From positions 1 to 34,633 of the forward strand of contig JACSRI010000142.1 of NCBI GenBank assembly GCA_014879845.1: 34,633 nucleotides of DNA. Reading direction: 5' to 3'. The stretch comes from Opitutaceae bacterium (GTDB lineage Bacteria; Verrucomicrobiota; Verrucomicrobiia; Opitutales; Opitutaceae). Every line of letters begins with the position of its first letter. The stretch's first letter is position 1. The notes below the pieces were generated by a model, which saw only the letters and a program-made list of their open reading frames with translations, did no database searches and was not told the DNA's origin. A program made the translations under genes and the position numbers. Shown in pieces: positions 26,252 to 34,258 of this stretch.

Positions 26252-27514
26252 ATGAATCGCCTCCTTGTTGCCGTCTTGATCGCCTCGCTGGGCGGAAACG
26301 CGGTCCTCCTGGCCCGGCGTTATGCCAGCCCGCCGAGCGCGACCCAGCGTCCCGCAGTCGAGCACGACGGGCAGAATCGCACCGGACCCGGTGGCATGCC
26401 TGCGGCGACGACGCACGCCGGCCCCGAGGCCGAGGCCGTCGTTGTGCGTGGTGCGCAACGCTCGGCGTGGGATGCCATGGCCGCCGACGATCCGAAGATG
26501 CTGCTCGCCAACTTGCGCGCGGCCGGGATGGCCGAGGAGGACGCCCGGGCCGTCGTGCGGGCGCGCATCATCCGGCAGTTCGAGCCGCGGCGGGCTGCGA
26601 TCATGTCCGGTGCGCAGGATTTGCCCTACTGGAAGCCCGCACGCTCGGCGTTCCAGGATCCCGGGCGGCGCATGGAGTTGCGCCAGCTTCAGCGCGAGGA
26701 GGAGACGATGCTGCGCGACGTTTTCGGCGAGGAGGGCACCGATGGGTTCCCGCACACGATGGTGATCGGCTCGGTATCGCTGGCGGAGGTGAAGTCGATC
26801 CCGCTTCCGCCCGAAAAACAGCAGGCCTTGTCACGCGTGATGCGTGACTACGCCGACATGTCCTCGGATGTCCTTTTTGAGTCCGGTTTCGGCATCTTGA
26901 TGCCGTGGGATCGCGAGAAGCTCGCCTACCTCGAGGCGGAAAAGCGCAAGGATATCGCGTCCGTGCTCACGCCCGAGGAACTCGAGACGTACGATCTCTA
27001 TGCGTCGGGCACCGCCCAGAATCTGCGCCGGCAGCTCAGCGGCTTCGACGCGACTGAGGCGGAGTTTCGTGCGATCTACGCGATCGAGGCCGCCTCCAGA
27101 TCGGGCTTGCCAGCGGAGGTCTTCGGCGCGCCCGTGAGCTTCTCCCCGGGATCCGCGAGCGAACGGCGCGAGAAGATCAGGGCGGCCCTCGGCGAAGCGC
27201 GCTACGCGGACTACGAGCGCGTGACGGACCAGAGCTTCCAGCGCGCGCGGGATATCACCACGCGGTTGAACCTGCCGGTGGAAAACGCCACCGCCGCCTA
27301 CCAGCTTGGTCGCGAGATGCAGCGACGCGCGGAGGAGGTGCGCGCCGCGAGCACGATGACAAACGACGAGCGGAAGGCGGCCATGGCCGCGCTCGCGCAG
27401 GAGGCCGGCGCCCACCTCGATGCGCTGCTCACGCCGGAGGGCGCGAAGGCCTACCGGAATACCGGCGGCTCGTCGTGGCTGCGGTCGATCGAGGCCCGGG
27501 GAGGTGCGCGATGA
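26252..27514 (+). CDS. Tandem paralogue A: membrane-anchored helical protein
   Basis: Not a named family that I recognise. The 420-residue chain has one N-terminal membrane helix (about 4-21) containing Asn16, then a low-complexity Pro/Ala/Thr linker (about 25-65) and a long helical body presumably outside the membrane. Family landmarks: LRAAGMAEEDARAVVRARI (88-106), aromatic pair Tyr126-Trp127, LPPEKQ then DYADM (185-203), LTPEELETY (239-247), the TAQNLRRQL-to-EFRAIYAIEA block (254-280), LGEARYADY (313-321), LNLPVENATAAY (339-350) and LTPEGAKAYRNTGGSSWLR (393-411). The ATG at 26252 fits the membrane anchor; the frame is open far upstream but that is a shadow of the lactonase gene. Its stop overlaps gene B (ATGA). 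It is closest to C. Confidence 0.85.
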   Translation: MNRLLVAVLIASLGGNAVLLARRYASPPSATQRPAVEHDGQNRTGPGGMPAATTHAGPEAEAVVVRGAQRSAWDAMAADDPKMLLANLRAAGMAEEDARAVVRARIIRQFEPRRAAIMSGAQDLPYWKPARSAFQDPGRRMELRQLQREEETMLRDVFGEEGTDGFPHTMVIGSVSLAEVKSIPLPPEKQQALSRVMRDYADMSSDVLFESGFGILMPWDREKLAYLEAEKRKDIASVLTPEELETYDLYASGTAQNLRRQLSGFDATEAEFRAIYAIEAASRSGLPAEVFGAPVSFSPGSASERREKIRAALGEARYADYERVTDQSFQRARDITTRLNLPVENATAAYQLGREMQRRAEEVRAASTMTNDERKAAMAALAQEAGAHLDALLTPEGAKAYRNTGGSSWLRSIEARGGAR

Positions 27515-28755
27515 GATCGATGCTCTGGATCGCGCTCGGTGCCTCCGCGATCGTCAACACCGCCCTTCTGGTCGGCGACCCGCGGCAGGCCAGGAGCATG
27601 CGGCCGGCGGTCCCTGCTCCCGCTCCCGCCTCCGAAACGATGACCCCGACGGCGCGGTCTGGAAAAACGGCGTCCGTCGCGCACCTACCCACGGATCTCG
27701 TGGCGCCGGGCATGGCGTTCGAGTCAACCGACCTTGTCGCCTTCCGCGATCGTCTGCGCAGCGCCGGGTTCCCGGACTGGGCGGTCGCGGCACTGGTCGG
27801 CCGGCGCATCGACGCGCATTTCGACGAGGTGAGGCGCCAGCGCCTCGGCCCGGCAGAAATCGACCCCTTCTGGAAATCACCCGATCCGGCCCGGGATCAG
27901 CAACGACGGCGGGTGGCGCGCGAGATTTCGCGCGAGCAGGCGGCGATGCGGCGCGAGATTCTCGGGCCGATCTCTGATCCGGTCGGGACATACCAGGCCG
28001 GTCGGCTTGCCTTCCTGCCCCCGGACAAGGTCGACCTCATCGCCCGTCTCGAGTCCGATTACTCCGAGCTGAGCAGCGACGTCCGCATGGATGGCGGCGG
28101 TCGCATGATCCTCGAGGAAGACCGCGAGAAACTGCTCATGATCGAGCGCGAGAAGCGCGCGGACCTCGCGGCCGCGCTCACGCCGGAGGAACTCGAGGCC
28201 TACGACCTGCGCCATTCGCAGACCGCTCAGAGCGTCCGCGGCCGCATGGCCAACTTCGATCCGACGGAGGAGGAGTTTCTTGCCGTGTATGCGCTCCAGA
28301 AGGTCTTTGACGAACGCTTCCCGCCCAGCGTCGGCATGACGACCCGTTCACCGGAAGAGATGAAGGCGCGGCGCGATGCGGAGGCGGAGCTGAAGACCCA
28401 GATCCGGGCGGCCCTCGGCGAGGATCGCTATCTCGAATATGAGCGATCGGGCAATCATGGCTACCAGACCGCGCTGAAGATCGTGGATCACTTCAAACTC
28501 CCGCGCGAGAACGCCGCGTCGGTCTACACGCTCGAGAGCGAATACCGGCAGCGCCAAAGCGAGGCGATGCGCGGCAGCCAGGATCAGGCCGCGCGCAATG
28601 AAGCGCTCACGGCCCTCGCGGCCGAGGCCTCAGCGCGCGTGGTCGCGCTCCTGGGCGAAGAGGGCGCGAGGGCCTTCAAGGAGACGGGTGGACACTGGCT
28701 GCGCAACCTCGAGCAGCAAGCCGGGCGGGCGGCACCACCGGCACAGCGACCGTGA
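27511..28755 (+). CDS. Tandem paralogue B: membrane-anchored helical protein
   Basis: 414 residues, same architecture as A: membrane helix about 4-21 with Asn16, Pro/Ala-rich linker about 22-65, then a helical body. Landmarks are LRSAGFPDWAVAALVGRRI (82-100), Phe120-Trp121, LPPDKVDLIARLESDYSEL (169-187), LTPEELEAY (223-231), the TAQSVRGRM/PTEEEFLAVYALQ block (238-263), LGEDRYLEY (302-310), LPRENAASVYTLESEYRQR (330-348) and LGEEGARAFKETGGHWLR (381-398), ending EQQAGRAAPPAQRP. GGGGAGG about 10 bases before the ATG is a good ribosome site, and the ATG overlaps the stop of A. Its C-terminal third is nearly the same as that of D, down to a 25-base identical DNA stretch encoding VALLGEEG. Confidence 0.85.
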   Translation: MRSMLWIALGASAIVNTALLVGDPRQARSMRPAVPAPAPASETMTPTARSGKTASVAHLPTDLVAPGMAFESTDLVAFRDRLRSAGFPDWAVAALVGRRIDAHFDEVRRQRLGPAEIDPFWKSPDPARDQQRRRVAREISREQAAMRREILGPISDPVGTYQAGRLAFLPPDKVDLIARLESDYSELSSDVRMDGGGRMILEEDREKLLMIEREKRADLAAALTPEELEAYDLRHSQTAQSVRGRMANFDPTEEEFLAVYALQKVFDERFPPSVGMTTRSPEEMKARRDAEAELKTQIRAALGEDRYLEYERSGNHGYQTALKIVDHFKLPRENAASVYTLESEYRQRQSEAMRGSQDQAARNEALTALAAEASARVVALLGEEGARAFKETGGHWLRNLEQQAGRAAPPAQRP

Positions 28756-28886
28756 GGCGCTGCGGGGGCTTGCTCACCGGCGCAGCATTCGCGACTCGAT
28801 CAGTCCACCGGTGCGTGCTCTTCTGGGGCTGATCGTGGCACCGCGTGCGTTTGCCGCGGTCGAACTTCTGCGACACCCCTGCTTCC

Positions 28887-30152
28887 ATGAAGTCCGGACT
28901 GGTCTGGATGCTTGCCCTTTCCCTGGGCGCCAATGCCGCGCTGCTGGCGGCGCGCTGGCGGTCGTCGCCGACGCCCTCGTCACCGTTCGCGCGTGACGAT
29001 GCGGCATCGGTCGGGCCGGCTGCGGCGGGTGCCCGTGCACTCGGCGAGGGCCCGGCATCCGGCGTCGCGGGCGCGCCCTCTGCGCCGGCGTCCGAAACGA
29101 CCCTGTGGTCCGCGCTGGATCTCGGTGACCTGAGGTCCGTCGCCGCGGCCCTGCGGGCCGCCGGGATTCCCGAGGATGATGTGCGCGTGATTGTGGGTGC
29201 GGTGATCGACGATCGCTACAAGGCGCGCTTCGAAGCCATCGAGGCGCGGGAGCGGCAGCGTCCGTTCTGGAGCGTGCGCGGCCGGGGCGCGGGCTCGGAA
29301 TGGGCCAGCCGGTATTCAGAGTCCTACGGTTTGTGGCGCGAAGCCGAGGCACTGAAGCGCGATGTGCTCGGACCGGAGCCGCTCGGGCTGATGGAGGCGC
29401 GCAATCTCCGGGCTCAGTACGGTCCGCTGTCCGAGGACAGGCTCCAGGCCATGGTGCAGCTCGAGCGCGACTATCAGGATCTCTCGATGCAGACGGGATC
29501 CTTCAGCAGCGGTCCCCGCATGCCGTGGGAGAACGAGCAGGCCGAGTTCATCGCGGCCGAGAGGCGCCGTGACATCGAGGCGCTGCTCACGCCCGAGGAA
29601 CTCGCGACCTATGATCTGCACGCGTCCTACACGTCGCAGGACCTGCGCCGCCAGCTCGCGGCGTTTGCCCCGACCGAGCAGGAGTTTCTCGCGCTTTATG
29701 CCCTGCAGAACGAGCACGTGCGCACGCATGGATTGAAGACGCCGCCGATGAACGAGGTGGACTTGAGTGCGGCCGAGAAGGTCAAGCCTCAGCTGATCGA
29801 GCAGATCAAGGTGACGCTGGGCGAGGAGCGGTTTCGCGAGTACGAACGTGCGACGGATGCGGGGTATCGGGTCGCGTTCAGCGTGACCCAACGCCTGAAC
29901 CTGCCGCGCGAGAATGCCGCGACCGCGTATTCCCTGGCTGAGGACACGCGGGCTGCCGTCAAGGCGCTGAACCGCGACACCGCTCTCACCGCAGTCGACC
30001 GCGCCGCCGCAATGGGGCGGCTGCTCGACGAGGCCGATGCGCGACTCGACACCATTCTCACGCCGGCCGGTGCCTCGGTCTACCGCGCCCGCTCGAGCCA
30101 GTGGCGTTACGTGCAGTCTGAGTTGAGCCAGAAACAACGGGAGGCCAGATGA
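28887..30152 (+). CDS. Tandem paralogue C: membrane-anchored helical protein
   Basis: 421 residues, family architecture with membrane helix about 4-22 (Asn16) and a Ser/Pro/Ala-rich linker to about residue 70. Landmarks are LRAAGIPEDDVRVIVGAVI (89-107), Phe127-Trp128, LSEDRLQAMVQLERDYQDL (181-199), LTPEELATY (234-242), QDLRRQLAAFAPTEQEFLAL (251-270), LGEERFREY (311-319), LNLPRENAATAYSLAE (337-352) and a diverged last motif LTPAGASVYRARSSQWRY (391-408). It lacks the EQQAGRA tail of B and D. It starts a second pair after a 131-bp gap that holds no clear promoter. There is no Shine-Dalgarno before the ATG. Best match within the array is A. Confidence 0.85.
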   Translation: MKSGLVWMLALSLGANAALLAARWRSSPTPSSPFARDDAASVGPAAAGARALGEGPASGVAGAPSAPASETTLWSALDLGDLRSVAAALRAAGIPEDDVRVIVGAVIDDRYKARFEAIEARERQRPFWSVRGRGAGSEWASRYSESYGLWREAEALKRDVLGPEPLGLMEARNLRAQYGPLSEDRLQAMVQLERDYQDLSMQTGSFSSGPRMPWENEQAEFIAAERRRDIEALLTPEELATYDLHASYTSQDLRRQLAAFAPTEQEFLALYALQNEHVRTHGLKTPPMNEVDLSAAEKVKPQLIEQIKVTLGEERFREYERATDAGYRVAFSVTQRLNLPRENAATAYSLAEDTRAAVKALNRDTALTAVDRAAAMGRLLDEADARLDTILTPAGASVYRARSSQWRYVQSELSQKQREAR

Positions 30153-31384
30153 AGTCGCCGGGAGTCGTGGTGCTCGTGCTCTCGCTCGCGGCCAACGTCG
30201 CGCTGGTCCTCGGCGCTTGGCGGACTCCAGTGCAGAGGCAGGCGGTGGCATCGGCGACGGAGGGTGGTGCACCGGTCCGGGACTCCGCCCCGGACGCGGC
30301 GCCGGAGCGGACTGGACCCGCCGGGGCCGGGGTGGTGCCTGCCGGCGGCGCTGCGGGTCTCGGCTCGCCCGACCCCGCAGTCGTGCGGGATGCGCTGCGC
30401 GCCGCCGGGGTGCCGGAAGTGTATGTGCGCGCTGTCGTCTGGCGCCGGATACGAGCGACCCATCACGCCGAGATCGAGGCCATCGTCCGCGCCCGCGGCG
30501 AGTCGCACTACTGGGAGCCGGCGGACCGTGCCGCCGACGCAGCCATGCGGGCGGCCGCGAACGAACTCGATCGCGCCATGCGCGAGGAGTTCAAGCAGTT
30601 CTTCGGCGAGGCCTATGGCGAGGTGGCGCGCGCGCGCCGCGCCCGCGAACGGCTCGCCTTCCTTCCTGGTGACAAGGCCGAGGAGGTCACGCGCATCTCC
30701 GAGGACTATGCGGAGCTCACACGCAAGATCCGCGACGACATGGTCTCGGGCGTCGTGCTCGATGAGGACCAGCAGAAGCTGGCCATGCTCGAGGACGAGC
30801 GGACAGCGGACCTCGCCCGGGTGTTGACGCCGGGGGAGCTGGACCTCTTCGAGCTGCACACCTCGCGCACCGCGGAAACGATGCGCTCGCGCCTGGGCTA
30901 TTTCGAGCCGACGGAGCAGGAGTTTCGTGCGATCTTTGCGCTCCAGAGCGCGTACGATCGCGAGTACGGTTCCAGTTTCGGCGCGTCGTCGCGCGAGGCG
31001 ATGCAAGCCCGTGCGGTGGCGCAGCGGGAGCTGGGCGAGCAGATCGCGCGCGCATTGGGTCCCGACCGCTACGCGGACTACCAGCGGGCGACCAACACCT
31101 CCTATCAGGCGGCGGTGAAGATCGCTGACCACTTCGGACGCCCGCGCGAGAGCGCCGGCTCAGTCCACGCCCTCGAGCAGGAATACCGGCAGCGGGCGAG
31201 GGTGGCGATGTCGGCGGGCGACCGGTCGCAGGCTGCGGTGCTGGCCCAGACCATGGCGGCCGAGGCTTGGGATCGTGTCGTCGCGCTCCTGGGCGAAGAG
31301 GGCGCCAAGGCTTATCGCGAGACGGGCGGTTCCTGGCTGCGCAGTATGGAGCAGCAGGCCGGGCGCGCGGCGCCCGCGCCATAG
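30149..31384 (+). CDS. Tandem paralogue D: membrane-anchored helical protein
   Basis: 411 residues, membrane helix about 5-22 with Asn16, Ala/Pro/Gly-rich linker to about 75, then the helical body. Landmarks are LRAAGVPEVYVRAVVWRRI (83-101), Tyr121-Trp122, LPGDKAEEVTRISEDYAEL (172-190), LTPGELDLF (226-234; a Gly replaces the first Glu), TAETMRSRL/PTEQEFRAIFALQ (241-266), LGPDRYADY (303-311), RPRESAGSVHALEQEYRQR (331-349) and LGEEGAKAYRETGGSWLR (381-398), ending EQQAGRAAPAP. The ATG overlaps the stop of C and is preceded by GGGAGG. It pairs with B by sequence, so A-B and C-D look like two copies of one two-gene unit. Confidence 0.85.
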   Translation: MKSPGVVVLVLSLAANVALVLGAWRTPVQRQAVASATEGGAPVRDSAPDAAPERTGPAGAGVVPAGGAAGLGSPDPAVVRDALRAAGVPEVYVRAVVWRRIRATHHAEIEAIVRARGESHYWEPADRAADAAMRAAANELDRAMREEFKQFFGEAYGEVARARRARERLAFLPGDKAEEVTRISEDYAELTRKIRDDMVSGVVLDEDQQKLAMLEDERTADLARVLTPGELDLFELHTSRTAETMRSRLGYFEPTEQEFRAIFALQSAYDREYGSSFGASSREAMQARAVAQRELGEQIARALGPDRYADYQRATNTSYQAAVKIADHFGRPRESAGSVHALEQEYRQRARVAMSAGDRSQAAVLAQTMAAEAWDRVVALLGEEGAKAYRETGGSWLRSMEQQAGRAAPAP

Positions 31385-31501
31385 TCGCGGCGCGGGGCGG
31401 GCGAGGATTGTCCCCGGGGCGTGCGAGCTCGTGGGGCCGCGGCGGGTTCATGCCCTGAATTTTCCCGCAACATGCGGCGTCGGAGATGTGTTCCTCAAAC
31501 G

Positions 31502-31876
31502 ATGAAAGTCTTCCATTTCGTCCTGGTTGCATCGTTGGCCGCCGCAGGAGCCCTCGGGCTCTCGGGCTGTATTTGTGTGAGTGAGACGGAGGTCGCGGAC
31601 GATCCGCGCGCCAAGGTTTCCTTCGAAAGCGACCGCGCCGCCCGTGTCTTCTACGAAGCGCTCGCGAGCACCCCGCTGCCCGGCGATACCGTGGAGAAGC
31701 GCTCCAGCGTCTCGCTCGTCCTCGTCAATGTGGACAGCAAGACCGTGACCGGACCGAACCGCGCCTACAACCAGGCCGTCCTCTTCTGCGACTCGGACGG
31801 CAACGGCGAAATCACTGAGCACGAGGCTGGAATCTTCGCGGCCGAGTGGCCGAGGCATCAGGCCGCGAGGGGCTGA
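31502..31876 (+). CDS. Small lipoprotein with one EF-hand loop
   Basis: A 124-residue predicted lipoprotein: short signal peptide (MKVFHFVLVASLAAAGALG) and lipobox LSGC (Cys23). Near the C terminus DSDGNGEITEHE (residues 97-108) is a perfect 12-residue EF-hand calcium loop, with Asp, Asp, Asn, Glu in the ligand positions, Gly at 6 and Ile at 8. Only one loop is seen, so calcium binding might require a dimer or a degenerate partner. The region between (KVSFESDRAARVFYEAL and SSVSLVLVNVDSKTVTGPNRAYNQAVLF) is not recognised. It lies 117 bp after paralogue D on the same strand; a link to that array is possible but unproven. A hairpin follows closely. Confidence 0.75.
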   Translation: MKVFHFVLVASLAAAGALGLSGCICVSETEVADDPRAKVSFESDRAARVFYEALASTPLPGDTVEKRSSVSLVLVNVDSKTVTGPNRAYNQAVLFCDSDGNGEITEHEAGIFAAEWPRHQAARG

Positions 31877-31885
31877 GGCGTCGTC

Positions 31886-31960
31886 GGGCAGGCCTCCGTG
31901 CCTGTCCAGGCTTGCGACGAGGCTTCGGAGTCGCGGGCGGGGACGCCTGGGCCCCGAAGC
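31886..31960. repeat. Two hairpins after the EF-hand lipoprotein gene (REP-like or terminator)
   Basis: First hairpin: GGGCAGGC/GCCTGTCC (31886-31893 with 31900-31907, one G-U pair, 6-base loop), 9 bases after the stop. Second: GCTTCGG/CCGAAGC (31922-31928 with 31954-31960), with a small inner GGCG/CGCC stem. Neither is followed by a T-run. The rest of the 212-bp gap up to the antiporter ATG shows nothing I can name. Confidence 0.4.
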
Positions 31961-32088
31961 GGAGGCGGTGCGCCGGGGCCCGGGCCTCGCGAAACGACCG
32001 GCGCCGGGCGGTGCGGCGGCCGCATCGCGGGCTTGTCGACCACCGCGCGACCTCCACCATCGCGACTGGCCCGTGCGGGCCGCATGCG

Positions 32089-33276
32089 ATGACGATTCTC
32101 GAGGCCGCGGTTTTTCTGATTCTTCTGCTGATGGCGTTGCCGGAGCTCTGCCGGCGTATCCACCGGCCGGGTCTCATCTATCCGCTCTACATCGTCGCGG
32201 GCATCGCGGCCGGGGCGTTTATGAATCCCGAAGTGCGGCACGTCTGGCGCGAACTGGGGCAGTTCGGGTTCATCCTCCTTCTCTTCTCGGTCGGATTGGA
32301 AATCGAGCTGCCCGAGCGGCGCGAGACGCTCGTGGCACTGCGGCGTGCGACGCTCTGGCTGGGCTGGCAGCTGCCCGTGCTGGTCGTCTTCGCCATCCCG
32401 GCCGGTGTGGTGTGGTCCGAGGCACTGGTGGCCGGGTTCGCGCTCGCGAGCACCTCGGTGGGCATGGCCTTCAATCTCTGGAGCCGTTTCCCGTTCGTCG
32501 ACGCGGCGAGCCGGCGGCAGTATCTCGAATGGATCGTCGCGGTGGAGGTGCTTTCGATCCTGCTGCTCGCCGTCGCCGGTCCGGTCATGGAGGGCGCGGT
32601 ATGGTGGAAGGTTGTCCTCCAGCTCGGCGGCCTTGTCGCGGCGGCCGTGGTGGCCGCGTTTCTCGCCGTGCACGGCGCGCCCCGCATCGTCGGCCTGCTC
32701 GAGCGCGGGTTGAGCGTGCAGGTGCATTTCGTCGTCCTGCTGCTCTTCGCCGTGGCGGCGATGGGCGAGCGCCTCGGCTTGAGTGGTCCGAAGATGGCCT
32801 TCGTGCTCGGCATGTTCATCAGCCGCGCCACGACCGAGGAGGCCGCGCTCAACGAGCGTCTCGAGCCGCTGCGTGATCGCATGTTTGTGCCGGTGTTTTT
32901 CTTTGGTCTGGGCACCCTGGTCGAGCCGCGCCTGCTGCTCTCCACTGTCGTGCCGCTCGCCGTCGCGGCGGGCCTGCTGCTCTTCGGTGCGCGCAAGATC
33001 GCCTACCGGGTCTTCCTCGCACGATCGTTTGGCACGGGGCCCGCGGCGCATGTCATCGCCGCGCCGATGCTGACGATCGCGGCCGTGGCGGTGGAGGTGT
33101 TTGCCCGTTCCGGGGCATCGGACGCCGTCATCACCTGGACGCTCTCGGCGGGACTGTGTCTGACGCTCATCGCATCGTTCTTCCGCGTGGGCCCGGACCA
33201 GGCGCGGGTGGTGGAGATCGAGGCCGAGGTGGCCGCGCCGCAATCCGACGTCATGGCCGGCACCGAAGCGAGGTAG
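32089..33276 (+). CDS. Cation/proton antiporter, CPA2/KefB-like membrane domain
   Basis: A 395-residue membrane protein with about 11-12 helices. It matches the Na+/H+ exchanger fold of KefB/KefC-type proteins: PGLIYPLYIVAGIAAGAF, then the typical LGQFGFILLLFSVGLEIE, later FAVAAMGERLGLSGPKMAFVLGMFIS and a FVPVFFFGLGT crossover. It ends after the membrane domain with a short acidic tail and has no TrkA-N nucleotide-binding domain, so it is a bare antiporter and gating by NAD(H) or glutathione adducts is not expected. Many relatives have a QDxxAxP-type motif in helix 5; here the corresponding ASTSVGMAF segment lacks it, so ion specificity is unclear. The ATG at 32089 was chosen by membrane topology. 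Confidence 0.88.
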   Translation: MTILEAAVFLILLLMALPELCRRIHRPGLIYPLYIVAGIAAGAFMNPEVRHVWRELGQFGFILLLFSVGLEIELPERRETLVALRRATLWLGWQLPVLVVFAIPAGVVWSEALVAGFALASTSVGMAFNLWSRFPFVDAASRRQYLEWIVAVEVLSILLLAVAGPVMEGAVWWKVVLQLGGLVAAAVVAAFLAVHGAPRIVGLLERGLSVQVHFVVLLLFAVAAMGERLGLSGPKMAFVLGMFISRATTEEAALNERLEPLRDRMFVPVFFFGLGTLVEPRLLLSTVVPLAVAAGLLLFGARKIAYRVFLARSFGTGPAAHVIAAPMLTIAAVAVEVFARSGASDAVITWTLSAGLCLTLIASFFRVGPDQARVVEIEAEVAAPQSDVMAGTEAR

Positions 33277-33325
33277 CCGCGCGGAAAAGTCTCCCGTCGC
33301 GCCGCGGCTCGACTAGCGTGCCGGC

Positions 33326-34258
33326 ATGGCTGTCGCCGTCTCGGACGCTCCCATCCTCGCCCTGATCGGCAACACGCCGATGATCCCGCTCCCGTTTCCG
33401 GAGCTCGGGCTCACCATCCACGCCAAGGCCGAGTACCTCAACCCCTCCGGCTCGATCAAGGATCGCCTCGCGCGCTACCTGCTCGACGACGCGGAGCGCC
33501 GCGGCCTGCTCCGGCGCGACTCGATCGTCGTCGAGTGCTCCAGCGGCAACACCGGGATCGCCCTCGCGATGGTCGGGGCGGTCAAGGGCTACGCCGTGCG
33601 CATCCTCATGAGCACCTCGGCGAGCGTGGAGCGCCGGCACCTCCTGCACCAGTTCGGCGCCGAGGTCGTGCTTTTCGATCCACAGGGCGGATACGCCACG
33701 GGCATCCACATGGCGCGCGCCATGGCGGCGGAGGATCCGCGGGTATTCCTGCCCGAGCAGTTTGAGAATCCACTCAACGCCCAGGACCACGCCGAGCACA
33801 CCGCGCCGGAGATCCTGCGGCAGATGGACGGGCGCGTCGACGCCTTCGTCTCGGGCTACGGCACGGGCGGCACGCTCGCCGGCTGCGGGCGCGGGTTGCG
33901 CGCGACTCTGCCGCACGTGCGCATCGTGGCGATGGAGCCGGCCGAGGCCGCGATGCTCTCGGGCGAATGCCCGTGCTGCCACGCCATCGAGGGCATCGCC
34001 GGCGGTTACCTGCCGCCGCTCGTGCGCACCGCGCCGCTCGACGAGGTGGTGAAGGTCGGAAGCGCCGACGCGCTCGCCATGGCGCGCCGGCTCGCGCGCG
34101 ACTTCGGCTTGCTCGTCGGCACGTCGAGCGGGGCCAACGTCGCCGCGGCCCTCCGTGTGGCGAGACGCCTCGGCCCGAAGGCACGTGTGGTCACCGTCCT
34201 GTGCGACCGCGCCGAGCGGTACTATTCGACGCGGCTCTTCGAGCATGCCGGGATGTGA
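33326..34258 (+). CDS. cysK: Cysteine synthase / PLP-dependent beta-replacing enzyme
   Basis: Makes cysteine from O-acetylserine and sulfide, or a related beta-replacement. The 310-residue fold-type II protein has the PLP lysine Lys45 in NPSGSIKDR, the substrate loop SSGNTG (72-77, TSGNTG in CysK), the phosphate loop GYGTGGT (177-183) and the late GTSSGANVAAAL and DRAERYYST. The segment before IEGI carries a cluster ECPCCH (Cys215, Cys217, Cys218) where CysK has a PHKIQGI-like sequence, so a metal- or redox-sensitive site is conceivable. CysM or cystathionine beta-synthase-like activity cannot be ruled out. A TAGCGT -10-like box 11 bases before the ATG suggests a near-leaderless message. The next gene overlaps the stop. 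Confidence 0.92.
   Translation: MAVAVSDAPILALIGNTPMIPLPFPELGLTIHAKAEYLNPSGSIKDRLARYLLDDAERRGLLRRDSIVVECSSGNTGIALAMVGAVKGYAVRILMSTSASVERRHLLHQFGAEVVLFDPQGGYATGIHMARAMAAEDPRVFLPEQFENPLNAQDHAEHTAPEILRQMDGRVDAFVSGYGTGGTLAGCGRGLRATLPHVRIVAMEPAEAAMLSGECPCCHAIEGIAGGYLPPLVRTAPLDEVVKVGSADALAMARRLARDFGLLVGTSSGANVAAALRVARRLGPKARVVTVLCDRAERYYSTRLFEHAGM

Noticed and set aside
31846-32088. Upstream in-frame extension of the antiporter gene
   Set aside because: Its codons overlap the EF-hand lipoprotein end and hairpin region and encode Arg/Gly-rich sequence without a membrane segment; the ATG at 32089 starts directly at the first helix.
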